From DAOSWM01 sp035380045 (lineage in GTDB: Bacteria > Bacteroidota > Bacteroidia > Bacteroidales > Tenuifilaceae), in assembly GCA_035380045.1 (NCBI GenBank), contig DAOSWM010000006.1, forward strand, positions 1-64,000: DNA of 64,000 nt. The letters run 5' to 3'. The position numbers and the translations under genes are program-made. A model generated the notes under the pieces. That model was given only the letters and a program-made list of their open reading frames with translations. It made no database searches and was not told where the DNA came from. This document shows positions 16,158 through 25,209 of this stretch, piece by piece; within the stretch, counting starts at the first letter, position 1; each line of letters starts with the position of its first letter.

Positions 16158-16919
16158 CTATGAGTTAACTAATTGATTAATAATCATTGGAAAATAGCCA
16201 ACGATGTTGGCCAAAAAATGGGCAAGAAAAGCTGGAAACAAGCTTCCCGATTTTTCGCGGTAGTACCCAGCAACCAAACCAATAACCGTTGTATTGAATA
16301 CTATGAAAGCAACAAACCAGAAACTCATTCCAAAAGTTATTAACCGCGAATGCATGTATCCAAAAAATAGTCCCGAAATCCAAACCGGAAGGCTTAATCG
16401 CAAGAACTTCTTCGAAGCAAGGTGTTGAATAGTTCCGTAAAGTAATCCCCGAGTTAATACCTCTTCGCATAAGCTCGACCAAATCCAAACGGTAAGGATC
16501 ATCTCAACTATTGATTCTCCCTCGGAAAAACCAACCGTTGAGCCACCGATGCTTTCAACTGGGAATAAGCTATTAAGAAAAATAATAAAAACAACCATTC
16601 CAAAAACGAAGCTTGCAATTGAAATACTTATAACCGTGAGGGTAAACTTTCCATAGCGAAATTTTGTGGGCATTACGAACCCAAAGCCCTTCAGCTTTCC
16701 ACCATTAAGTAAAAAAATAAATAGTATTGAAAAAAATAGCATGAAGAACTTAAGAAATACATTGTTCGTATAAAAATTCAGATTATACTTCGCCTCGAAC
16801 AAGTTGGCTATGGGTTCAGAACAAAGGTGCGATAATTCAATAACCAGCAAGCTAACAACTAGTGCTAACACAATGGATAATAAGGCATTGTTTTTTGTTT
16901 TTTCTATTACGTTTATCAT
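16158..16919 (-). CDS. CPBP family intramembrane glutamic protease
   Basis: A polytopic membrane protein of the Rce1/CAAX-like (ABI) family. The catalytic motifs are E152-E153-x3-R157 in 'LCEEVLTRGLLYG', F186-x3-H190 in 'FGYMHS' and H234 in 'AHFLAN'. About six to seven hydrophobic segments are present. Bacterial members act in maturation or degradation of membrane-associated peptides, but the substrate is unknown here. It sits between the TrmB regulator and the HExxH lipoprotein in a tight three-gene group (spacings 19 bp and 1 bp). Confidence 0.88.
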   Translation of the reverse strand: MINVIEKTKNNALLSIVLALVVSLLVIELSHLCSEPIANLFEAKYNLNFYTNNVFLKFFMLFFSILFIFLLNGGKLKGFGFVMPTKFRYGKFTLTVISISIASFVFGMVVFIIFLNSLFPVESIGGSTVGFSEGESIVEMILTVWIWSSLCEEVLTRGLLYGTIQHLASKKFLRLSLPVWISGLFFGYMHSRLITFGMSFWFVAFIVFNTTVIGLVAGYYREKSGSLFPAFLAHFLANIVGYFPMIINQLVNS

Positions 16920-16938
16920 TACAGAATTGGGTTTAGAT

Positions 16939-17772
16939 TTATAAACGATTCAATTTACTGAAACCAGGTATCTCCGAATTATAGAAGAATTTCTGTTTCC
17001 TGAGTATTGCTCTTACTTTTCTTTCAAAATTCGGCTTGTTCTCAGCCTGCATTATTTTCATTAGGGTTTGCTCGCGCATAAACCCTGCATGAAGCATACA
17101 CGACATGTAGGTATTGTTACTCCAAATGGCATGTTTTACTTTTTTTAAATCATTGTCCATAAGGGAAATCAGGTGCTCTTCCCCATCAATTACCAGGTTT
17201 AGCTGCTGGCTTTGCCAGTGATCAAGCGCTTTGTCGCCAACCGGAACTAGTGCAACATCGGCACCTTCAATTTCAATTTTACTGTACGCCTCAACAAAAA
17301 CTGAAACGCCACGGCGTGAAGCGTCCTCAATAGCCCCTACAACACGTTGAAGTGCAAGGGGAAAAGCGTCAACCACCGCAATGGTTTTACAGCGAGCCAT
17401 CATTTGCTCAAAGCGCTCAAATACAAGTGAAACCGAGTCGATAGTGTAGCTTCGCTCATCGCTGGGTTGCGGTTTCAGGTTTGACAGCAACTCTTTGGCA
17501 GCTTCGGTTTTGCTAAGCAAGTTTTTCTGATACTGAGCTATGAACTCATCGGGGGCAACAGCCTTACATATTTTACTCTTATTGTCCTCCACAACTACGG
17601 CACCTTTGCTTGACAACGAATCAATGGCTTTGTAAATATTTGCTGTGGGCTTACTTATACCCTTGCCTATTCCGTAGGCAGTGGTAGGTGAATTGGTTAA
17701 CAGAAATAGGTAAACATCTGTTTCCAGCCTATTTAAGCCAAGATCGAATAGCAAATCTTTTACTTTTTCCAT
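16939..17772 (-). CDS. TrmB-family transcriptional regulator
   Basis: The N-terminal winged helix ('LGLNRLETDVYLFLLTNSP' followed by 'TTAYGIGKGISKPTANIYKA') is the TrmB/SufR-like DNA-binding domain. Residues 110-250 form the PLD-like effector domain ('VVDAFPLALQRVVGAIEDAS'). It heads a probable operon with a CPBP protease and a metallopeptidase-like lipoprotein. Its promoter region holds repeated AT-rich sites. The effector is unknown; some TrmB proteins sense sugars. Confidence 0.85.
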   Translation of the reverse strand: MEKVKDLLFDLGLNRLETDVYLFLLTNSPTTAYGIGKGISKPTANIYKAIDSLSSKGAVVVEDNKSKICKAVAPDEFIAQYQKNLLSKTEAAKELLSNLKPQPSDERSYTIDSVSLVFERFEQMMARCKTIAVVDAFPLALQRVVGAIEDASRRGVSVFVEAYSKIEIEGADVALVPVGDKALDHWQSQQLNLVIDGEEHLISLMDNDLKKVKHAIWSNNTYMSCMLHAGFMREQTLMKIMQAENKPNFERKVRAILRKQKFFYNSEIPGFSKLNRL

Positions 17773-17773
17773 A

Positions 17774-17862
17774 TAATATTTTTTACAAATGTAATATTTT
17801 ATTATAATATTTTACTACTACTAAATATTATTTTACAAATTCTATGTATTTTGTTACATTTG
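17774..17862. promoter_or_regulatory. Divergent promoter region with iterated AT-rich sites
   Basis: On the minus strand TACATTTG (plus 17786-17793) fits the -7 consensus for the TrmB gene. On the plus strand TACATTTG (17855-17862) serves the divergent small membrane protein. Between and around them TAATATTTTA occurs exactly at 17792-17801 and 17805-17814, with near copies at 17774-17783 and 17826-17835. The iteration suggests a TrmB operator, though AT richness makes chance matches possible. Confidence 0.5.
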
Positions 17863-17887
17863 GATTAAATCCTATAAAAGAACTATT

Positions 17888-18337
17888 ATGAATATCAATA
17901 AGTTAATTAGGGTAAATGAGTGTGATATTATCTACGACGACAAAGAGTTTTCTTTTAAAAGGAAAACGACAAAAACTTATAGCACACTCCTTGTTGCTGC
18001 GCTTCTAACAATATCGTACAGTATAAATCTTTACACTTTTTGGGAGCGTGGATACAGTACAATACTATTTATACTAGTTCCCCTACTGATAATAATTGTA
18101 GGGTATATTTTGGTAATAACTTTTCAACTTATTAGAACGAAATCAATAAAAAATGAATGGTACAGTTATAAAATCATTAAGAGAGTTTGGTTTTCGAGTG
18201 ACAAGAGTTGGTCCGAACTCTCAGTGATACTTAATGATGAAAGAGAAATAAATGTTACAACCAACAACGATAGGTACCTTAAGCAATTTGTAGAATTGCT
18301 TAAAGCGAAGGGAGTAGAAATAATGAGCAATAATTAG
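17888..18337 (+). CDS. Small membrane protein of unknown function
   Basis: I do not recognise this 149-residue protein. It has a charged N-terminal cytoplasmic segment (1-30), two hydrophobic spans (about 31-50 and 58-84) and a charged C-terminal half ending 'KQFVELLKAKGVEIMSNN'. The arrangement resembles small YcxB/PH-like membrane proteins, but I see no diagnostic motif. It diverges from the TrmB gene across a region of repeated AT-rich sites and may be under that regulator's control. Confidence 0.65.
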   Translation: MNINKLIRVNECDIIYDDKEFSFKRKTTKTYSTLLVAALLTISYSINLYTFWERGYSTILFILVPLLIIIVGYILVITFQLIRTKSIKNEWYSYKIIKRVWFSSDKSWSELSVILNDEREINVTTNNDRYLKQFVELLKAKGVEIMSNN

Positions 18338-18362
18338 GTATTCTTGTAAAGATGTTTGCTTG

Positions 18363-19826
18363 CTAGTTACTTGTTGAACCCAACGTAAGAATATCAAGAT
18401 AATTCCAAGGTTTGGTTACTGAATCGCTAAGAATAAAATTCTGAATTTCCCCAGATTTATTGATTGGCAAGCTGTTTTTCGATGCAAAAAGTTCCTGTAC
18501 ATCGCTTTCCATAACACCCAGCGCTTTGGCCATCATTCTGTTCACTTCGTAAGGGAATTTTGAACCAACCCAAGGGCTGGTATTTGTAAGGAATACGAAT
18601 GTAAATCCATCGGAACGTGCAAGCGCTAAGGCCGAAGTACCTGCAAATGAACCTGTTCGCCATTTGCTTCCATCGGAAGCAACCCATCGCCAACCTAGCG
18701 GATGTTTTCCCTGCTCCTTTTCGATTAGCTCCTTGGCCGACTTGATGCTAATTATTTGGTTACTATTATTTTCCGGGTCGATTGCCAGTATGAACTTCAG
18801 AAGGCTTACCGATGATATTACCCATCCTCCTGCGGCTCCAAGGGTTCTTACATCGTTTCCTCCCCTGCTCTTCAGTACCAACTGGCTTGACCCATCGAAC
18901 GCTGGAACCGAGTCGGCCTCAGGAACCTCGTAGTACCTCACTTCGAACGGATACCTTAAGCTATCGTAGTTGTGAGCAATAAAAGCATCGTTTACTCCAA
19001 TGGGAGCAAAAACGTTGCTTTTTACGAAGCTCTCATACGATTCCAGAGAAACCTTTTCAATAACTCTTTCAAGAATTGTGTATCCTAAATTATTGTATGA
19101 ACTTCGGCTTCCCGGTGTGAAATGGAGCCTCTTCGACAGGGCAAATTGAATAATATTATCCTTCGAAACCGGAAGTTCTAAATTCATTTGACGAGCAATC
19201 GACTCGGGCATAAAAAGGTGGTCGCCCCAGCGGGTAGTCCAACCAGCAGAGTGATTAAGCAACTGCCTTACAGTTATTTGCTCAACACGCTCGTCGATGT
19301 AGGACGAAAAAATGGTATCGTTAAGAATGCCCTCTTTCCCGAACACTTTTTGGTTTAGCGATAACTTACTATCCTCAACAAGCTTCATAACGGCTACCGC
19401 CGTAATTAGCTTTGAAACGCTGGCAATACGAAAAAGGTTGTGAGGTTCAACAGGTTCTTGGGTTTCCTTATTCGCATATCCATACCCTTTAGCATGAACT
19501 ATATTACCCTTGTAGGCTATGGCGATGGAGGCTCCTGCCAGGTGCCAATACCTGGAGAACCGTTCTATTCTACTATCAAAACGTTTATTAAATAATGTAC
19601 TATCTATAACATTATTAATGATTGAATTATCATTATTGTCAATGCTTATTTCAACCTTACTGTTGGTAGAGGTTCTAACCGATGAACCAAGGGTTAAATC
19701 GAAAAGGAAAAAGAATATAAAAGTAGTAGTAAAAAGAATGTACTTAATTATTCTAACAACCATATTGTATGTAAAAGTGTTCATTACTGAAACTACAAAG
19801 CTATATGCATTTGTGAAACTATGCAA
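18363..19826 (-). CDS. Serine hydrolase, class C beta-lactamase/esterase family
   Basis: An exported or membrane-anchored serine hydrolase of the beta-lactamase/transpeptidase-like fold. The nucleophile motif SxxK is S136-V-S-K139 in 'LFRIASVSKLITAVAVMK', and the second motif Y-N-N is in 'RSSYNNLGYTILERV'. A hydrophobic segment at about 24-45 anchors it. Family members include esterases, D-aminopeptidases and PBP4-like enzymes; true beta-lactam hydrolysis cannot be inferred. The first ATG (19826) gives an unusual leader; ATG at 19784 or the Met two residues before the hydrophobic segment are more typical starts. Confidence 0.85.
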   Translation of the reverse strand: MHSFTNAYSFVVSVMNTFTYNMVVRIIKYILFTTTFIFFFLFDLTLGSSVRTSTNSKVEISIDNNDNSIINNVIDSTLFNKRFDSRIERFSRYWHLAGASIAIAYKGNIVHAKGYGYANKETQEPVEPHNLFRIASVSKLITAVAVMKLVEDSKLSLNQKVFGKEGILNDTIFSSYIDERVEQITVRQLLNHSAGWTTRWGDHLFMPESIARQMNLELPVSKDNIIQFALSKRLHFTPGSRSSYNNLGYTILERVIEKVSLESYESFVKSNVFAPIGVNDAFIAHNYDSLRYPFEVRYYEVPEADSVPAFDGSSQLVLKSRGGNDVRTLGAAGGWVISSVSLLKFILAIDPENNSNQIISIKSAKELIEKEQGKHPLGWRWVASDGSKWRTGSFAGTSALALARSDGFTFVFLTNTSPWVGSKFPYEVNRMMAKALGVMESDVQELFASKNSLPINKSGEIQNFILSDSVTKPWNYLDILTLGSTSN

Positions 19827-19981
19827 CTAGAACCAGAAAAATATTTAGATACCCGTTCACTTAACATTAAATTAACATTGAGTTAATTGAAAAATAACCT
19901 GATTAATAGCAAGCATGATTCTACGAGTATTTATTTTTACCGCAGATTAGGAAAGGAATTTTTTCAAATTAAATAATATTC

Positions 19982-22231
19982 ATGGACAACATCTATTTAA
20001 TTATCGTTCTTATACTTATGGTGCTTGCAATTTCCGACCTAATTGTTGGAGTAAGCAACGATGCTGTAAACTTCCTCAACTCGGCCATAGGTTCGAAGGC
20101 AGCTCCTCGCTACGTTATAATGATAATTGCTTCGATAGGAATTATTGTAGGTGCCACTTTTTCCAGCGGAATGATGGAGGTTGCCAGGAAAGGAATTTTT
20201 CACCCTGAAATGTTTTTCCTTCCCGAGCTAATGACCATTTTCCTTGCGGTAATGATTACCGACATTCTTATTCTTGACCTATTTAATACATTTGGTTTAC
20301 CAACATCCACAACAGTTTCTTTGGTGTTTGAATTGCTGGGCGCTGCGGTTGCTGTTTCACTCCTGAAAATGGCTGCCAACGATGAATCGTTTACAAACCT
20401 TGGCAACTACATTAATAGCGGCAAAGCGCTAGCCATAATTTCGGGAATACTTATTTCGGTAATTGTTGCTTTTGTTGTGGGGACCGTCGTACAGTTCATA
20501 ACTCGACTTATTTTTTCATTCAAATATGAAAAGAGCAACAAGTACGTTGGCAGCTTATGGGGTGGCATTGCGCTAACCGCAATTACCTACTTCATACTGA
20601 TGAAAGGAGTGCAAGGTTCATCGTTACTTGCTGAAGCAACCATGGAGTATATTAAAACCAATACGTTTCAAATTCTTCTATACGGATTCGTTTTCTGGGT
20701 AGTAGTATTCCAACTTGCAATTAGTCTGTTCCGTTTCAATAACTTAAAATTCATTGTTTTAGTTGGAACATTTGCTTTAGCCCTATCGTTTGCGGGAAAC
20801 GACCTCGTGAACTTTATTGGGGTTTTTATGGCTGGTTTTAAATCGTACCAAATTCACCTTGCCAACCCCGATATTCTCCCAGAAAACTTAAATATGGCTG
20901 AGTTGGCAAAACCTGTAGCAGCAAATTTCTACTACCTGCTTATTGCTGGCTTAATTATGGTAATTACGCTTTGGCTTTCGAAGAAAGCCAGAACGGTAAC
21001 CCAAACGGAGCTTAACTTGTCGCGTCAAGATGCAGGATATGAGCGTTTTGGTAGCAGCCAACTTGCACGAACCCTTGTACGAGGCGCACGAAATATAAGT
21101 AAGGATAGTGGCAAGTTTATGCCCAAAAGCATTAAACGATTCATTGAGAAGCGATTTGATAACAGCCCAATAAAACAAAACGTAAAAACCAAATCCGATT
21201 CACCCTCATTCGATTTGGTTCGTGCCTCGGTAAATTTAACGGTTGCAAGTATCCTTATTAGCTCAGCAACATCGCTGAAACTTCCCCTTTCAACAACCTA
21301 CGTTACGTTTATGGTTGCCATGGGCTCATCGTTAGCCGACCGAGCATGGGGACGAGAGAGTGCTGTTTACCGAATTACTGGCGTTATAACAGTTATTGCC
21401 GGATGGTTTTTCACTGCTTTTTCGGCATTCTTTGCCGCCTTTATAATTGCTATAGTTTTACATTATGGTGGAGTTACAGGAATGGCAATTCTTCTGGTAC
21501 TGGTTGTTTTTGCCTTAATTAAATCGTTCCTAATACACAAAAAGAAATCCAAGGCTGAAGAAAAATCAACTGGGGTAACCGAGGAGGTACTACTGGATGA
21601 GAACATTGTTAAACAGTGTATTAAAAATGTTAACAAAACCCTTTCCGAGGTAATTAATATTTATAATAAATCCGTTACAGGCCTAACGCTTGAGGATAGA
21701 AAGCTTCTGAAACAGGTTGACAAGGAGGTACACCAATTAAACGTTGATGCAAAGGATCTAAAGTACAATGTTTACAACGTGCTTAAACGCCTTCAGGCAG
21801 ATTCGGTTGAAACGGGACACTACTACGTACAGGTAATTGACTACCTCCGTGAAATTGCCCACTCGTTAACATTTATAACCGGTCCAAGTTTCCAGCATAT
21901 CGATAATAACCACAAAGGGCTGCTAAAAGCACAGAACCAGGAGCTAATTGAAATCAGCGCAAAAATTTCCGAACTATTTGAGGAAATAATGGACATGATA
22001 AAGCAGAACGACTACACAAACGTTCCTGAAGCCATTGAAAAACAGCAGGTTATTCTAAACTTACTGAACGATTCCCGTAAAAAGCAAATTAAGCGAATTA
22101 AGCAGAATGAGGTTGGAACGCGGAACAGCGTGCTTTTCCTTGCTATTCTCAATGAGGGAAAAAATATTATGCTTCATACAATTAACCTTCTTAAAGCGCA
22201 ACGCGATTTTATACTGAATAACCTGGAATAG
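19982..22231 (+). CDS. Inorganic phosphate transporter, Pit family with PhoU-like tail
   Basis: A 749-residue inner-membrane phosphate/cation symporter. The family repeats 'GVSNDAVNFLNSAIGSKAAP' (residues 23-42) and 'SFAGNDLVNFIGVFMAGFKS' (about 262-281) are the two PiT signatures, and 'GLPTSTTVSLVFELLGAAVA' and 'LPLSTTYVTFMVAMGSSLAD' belong to the inverted halves. After the last membrane span, about 210 residues (540-749) form charged helices resembling the PhoU-like DUF47 regulator that often accompanies Pit as a separate gene. The long form is common in Bacteroidota. It is monocistronic. Confidence 0.92.
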   Translation: MDNIYLIIVLILMVLAISDLIVGVSNDAVNFLNSAIGSKAAPRYVIMIIASIGIIVGATFSSGMMEVARKGIFHPEMFFLPELMTIFLAVMITDILILDLFNTFGLPTSTTVSLVFELLGAAVAVSLLKMAANDESFTNLGNYINSGKALAIISGILISVIVAFVVGTVVQFITRLIFSFKYEKSNKYVGSLWGGIALTAITYFILMKGVQGSSLLAEATMEYIKTNTFQILLYGFVFWVVVFQLAISLFRFNNLKFIVLVGTFALALSFAGNDLVNFIGVFMAGFKSYQIHLANPDILPENLNMAELAKPVAANFYYLLIAGLIMVITLWLSKKARTVTQTELNLSRQDAGYERFGSSQLARTLVRGARNISKDSGKFMPKSIKRFIEKRFDNSPIKQNVKTKSDSPSFDLVRASVNLTVASILISSATSLKLPLSTTYVTFMVAMGSSLADRAWGRESAVYRITGVITVIAGWFFTAFSAFFAAFIIAIVLHYGGVTGMAILLVLVVFALIKSFLIHKKKSKAEEKSTGVTEEVLLDENIVKQCIKNVNKTLSEVINIYNKSVTGLTLEDRKLLKQVDKEVHQLNVDAKDLKYNVYNVLKRLQADSVETGHYYVQVIDYLREIAHSLTFITGPSFQHIDNNHKGLLKAQNQELIEISAKISELFEEIMDMIKQNDYTNVPEAIEKQQVILNLLNDSRKKQIKRIKQNEVGTRNSVLFLAILNEGKNIMLHTINLLKAQRDFILNNLE

Positions 22232-22283
22232 TTCTCATCAAGTTTCAGCAACTTCCATAGTTACGAATTTTCCTAATTTTTGC

Positions 22284-22291
22284 TACTTTTG
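22284..22291 (+). promoter_or_regulatory. -7 element for the omega-amidase gene
   Basis: TACTTTTG fits TAnnTTTG and lies 14 bp before the start codon, so the leader would be very short. Confidence 0.45.
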
Positions 22292-22305
22292 GGAAAAAAC
22301 GAAAT

Positions 22306-23088
22306 ATGAAGGATAATCTAAATATTGTTATTATTCAGGCAGATTTACACTGGGAAGACAAGCAAAAAAACTTTGAAAAGTTTTCTGGGTTTCTCAGTAA
22401 TGTTAAGCCAAATCAGGATATTGTACTGCTTCCCGAGATGTTTACAACGGGTTTCTCCATGAATCCTAAACACTTAGCTGAAAATGCTGATGGAAAAACT
22501 CTCAAGTGGATGCAGCAAGCTGCAAAATTGAATGGGTTTGCCATAGGAGGAAGTATAATTATTGAGGAGAACGATAACTTCTACAATCGATTTTTCTTTG
22601 TAACCCCGCAGGGTGAAATTCACCAGTACGATAAACGCCACCTTTTTAGAATGGGCAATGAAAACCAGATTTACACCAACGGAAGCGAAAGGGTTATTGT
22701 TGAGTATTGTGGTTGGCGCATTATGCTGAACATTTGCTACGATTTACGTTTCCCGGTTTGGTCGAGGAATACTGGCGACTACGACCTGCTTGTAAATGTT
22801 GCGAATTTTCCTGGCAGCAGAAGGATTGTATGGAACACGCTACTTTCGGCCCGTGCCATTGAAAACCAGTGCTACGTTGCCGCAGCAAACCGGATAGGAA
22901 CCGATGGTATGAATATTTCCTATACTGGCGATAGCCAAATTCTGAATGCGCGAGGTCAGGTTATCTCCCAAGCCCCACAGAACGAGGAAACAGCTATTTA
23001 TGCAACCTTAAGCATGGATGAGTTGAAAGAATTCAGAGAGAAATTCCCAGTACTATTAGATGTTGACTCGTTCACTATAAACATTTAG
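22306..23088 (+). CDS. Omega-amidase (YafV/Nit2-like nitrilase superfamily)
   Basis: A carbon-nitrogen hydrolase with the Glu-Lys-Cys triad E44 ('LLPEMFTTGF'), K110 ('YDKRHLFRMG') and C144 ('LNICYDLRFPVW'). 'LFRMGNENQIYTNGSERV' and 'LVNVANFPGSRRIVWNTLL' match the YafV/omega-amidase branch, which deaminates alpha-ketoglutaramate and alpha-ketosuccinamate and so clears by-products of glutamine transaminases and the methionine salvage path. Length (260) is normal. The stop codon overlaps that of the convergent M1 peptidase gene. Confidence 0.88.
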   Translation: MKDNLNIVIIQADLHWEDKQKNFEKFSGFLSNVKPNQDIVLLPEMFTTGFSMNPKHLAENADGKTLKWMQQAAKLNGFAIGGSIIIEENDNFYNRFFFVTPQGEIHQYDKRHLFRMGNENQIYTNGSERVIVEYCGWRIMLNICYDLRFPVWSRNTGDYDLLVNVANFPGSRRIVWNTLLSARAIENQCYVAAANRIGTDGMNISYTGDSQILNARGQVISQAPQNEETAIYATLSMDELKEFREKFPVLLDVDSFTINI

Positions 23089-25025
23089 TTTTTAACAAGT
23101 TTAACCGTCTCAACGGTTCCGTTCTCAAGCTCAACATTCATTATATAAATTCCGCTTTGAAACTTCGAGGTTGGAATTTGATAGTTCCTTATATTAAACG
23201 TATTACTGTACACCTTTCTTCCCATTGCATCGGAAATAGTAACGGTTGTTTTTGGGTTAGTTGCGTAAACGGAAACACTTAAAAAATCGTAGAATGGATT
23301 TGGCCCAACCGTAAAACTTTCGCCCGGGTTTGTTGGCGTTGACGATACCTCAACCACAGATTTGAGCACCCAGCTTTCGGAATCAACAACCAGGCTTGAA
23401 ATTGGGTATTCCGACTCAAACAGGAAGGTTTGCGGCGATTCCGTAACATGAAACTTTCGGGTTACCACCTCCTCTCCTTCTAGTAACTGAAACTCCAATG
23501 AAGTTCTGAAAAAATCTGCATTCCCCGAAGAACTTTGCTGTGAAATGGTAATAAAATTTTCTCCATCGGTTCTTCCGTAGTTCACGTAAAATCTTGGATA
23601 TCCAATTCCAAAGTACCACTGGTCGAAAAACCACTGGTAATCCTCTCCAGACAATTCGTTAACAACCTCAAGAAAATCCATTCCGGTGGCATGAGAAAAC
23701 TTATATCGGTTAAGAAACTCTTGTAAAATTGAGAAGAATAGTTCATCGTTATTAAGCTCGTAACGAAGCATATGTACAATTGCTGCACCTTTTTTATATG
23801 AAAGACTATGGCTAAAAATTCTGCTTTCGTTAGTAGCTTCCTGGGCTGGAATATAAACGCTTCCGGAAGGTTCCTGTTTGGCTAACTCGTGAGCATTCTC
23901 CATCCAAATGACTGCTTCGTCGGGAAATCCTTGGAATTCGAAGGCAAGAAACTCGGAATATGAGGCAAACCCTTCGTTAATCCAAATATCCTGCCATGTA
24001 GCGCATGTAACGTAATCGCCAAACCACATATGCGCCAACTCATGCGAAACGAGAGTGTACGAAAAACCGCCCATCATACTCATGGTTTGGTGCTCCATTC
24101 CGCCGCCAAAGGGCGCCATTACGTGGCCATACTTCTCGTTAATGAATGGGTACAAGCCGTACAAATTTGAAAAAATTTCAATGAATGCAGCGGTTCTATC
24201 AATTCCTTCCTTATAGTACTCAAGGCAGCCAGGCAAGTTGTAAACAAAATTTTGAATTAACAGCGGCTCATCAACACCTGAAGGGTTACTGAATGTTTGG
24301 TACTCCTGGTAATCGGCAACTGCTATAAAAATAAGGTAGTAAGCAATTGGGTAACGTGTTTGCCACTCAAACCTCTTAAACCCATCCTCCAAATCAACAA
24401 CTTGTTTTAGAAGTCCGTTGGAAACTCCCGTAAGATTATCTGGTACAGTAAGGTAAACATCAACGCTGTCGGCCTTGTCGGTTAACGATTCTTTAACAGG
24501 AAACCAGCTTTTTGAGTGGAAGGACTCTGAGAGAGTCCATGTTACCGGCACGTCCCAATTCGAATGTACAGAATTTGTTAATCCCCTGCTGTTATCGGTT
24601 GAAAAGCCTTCGTAATCAATCTCTATCGTAAAAAAATCATCAACACTTAAAGGGCTACTAATGCTTACAATAACTTCATCGTTTTCATGCTCAAACTCTG
24701 AATTTTGAGAATTAACTTTTACGCTAATTACATCAAGTTGGTCGATAAGTTGAAAAACTACCTGTGAGGCAATTGCCTCAAGGGCTTTGGCTTTGATAGT
24801 TACTGTTCCAGATACGTATGCCGATGAGTTATTTGCATGTAAATCGAGTTTATAGTAGGTTACATCATACTTGTCCATTTCGGAGTTATACTTAACCTCT
24901 TTGCTGGCATATGTATTTATGTGCTTCTTTTCTCTTATATCTTCTGCTTCTTGCGCAAAACTCGAGAGCGATACAAGTAACAAGGTAATAAGAAGTAATA
25001 GTAATCTATTCATAGTATAATGCAA
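23085..25025 (-). CDS. M1 family aminopeptidase with T9SS sorting domain
   Basis: A secreted zinc aminopeptidase. After a signal peptide (about 1-24, 'SFAQ') come the M1 N-terminal beta domain, the substrate motif GGGMEH (307-312) and the zinc site H328-E329-L-A-H332 with E351 ('NEGFASYSEF'). The last about 75 residues ('VGPNPFYDFLSVSVYA' to 'GIYIMNVELENGTVETVKLV') are a type A T9SS C-terminal sorting domain, so the protein is exported across the outer membrane and probably surface-attached or released. It would supply amino acids from extracellular peptides. Start could be M1 or M5. Confidence 0.92.
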   Translation of the reverse strand: MHYTMNRLLLLLITLLLVSLSSFAQEAEDIREKKHINTYASKEVKYNSEMDKYDVTYYKLDLHANNSSAYVSGTVTIKAKALEAIASQVVFQLIDQLDVISVKVNSQNSEFEHENDEVIVSISSPLSVDDFFTIEIDYEGFSTDNSRGLTNSVHSNWDVPVTWTLSESFHSKSWFPVKESLTDKADSVDVYLTVPDNLTGVSNGLLKQVVDLEDGFKRFEWQTRYPIAYYLIFIAVADYQEYQTFSNPSGVDEPLLIQNFVYNLPGCLEYYKEGIDRTAAFIEIFSNLYGLYPFINEKYGHVMAPFGGGMEHQTMSMMGGFSYTLVSHELAHMWFGDYVTCATWQDIWINEGFASYSEFLAFEFQGFPDEAVIWMENAHELAKQEPSGSVYIPAQEATNESRIFSHSLSYKKGAAIVHMLRYELNNDELFFSILQEFLNRYKFSHATGMDFLEVVNELSGEDYQWFFDQWYFGIGYPRFYVNYGRTDGENFITISQQSSSGNADFFRTSLEFQLLEGEEVVTRKFHVTESPQTFLFESEYPISSLVVDSESWVLKSVVEVSSTPTNPGESFTVGPNPFYDFLSVSVYATNPKTTVTISDAMGRKVYSNTFNIRNYQIPTSKFQSGIYIMNVELENGTVETVKLVKN

Positions 25026-25209
25026 TTTTGGTAACCAAACTTGAACAAAGGTACAAGTAAAGTTAATTATTTGATTTGAAATAAATTCAACTATTTAAAG
25101 AAACTGTTTCCAAAAGTTTCTAAAAAAATGATAAAAACCCTTACTAAATTTGACATTGTAACCTTTTATGGTTTAATTTTAATTATACGTTCAACTAATA
25201 TTTTTTAAA

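Noticed and set aside
25100..25121. Hairpin GAAACTGTTTCCAAAAGTTTC as a second MITE end
   Set aside because: It shares only the first ten bases with the MITE terminus and has no partner end nearby; chance is likely.
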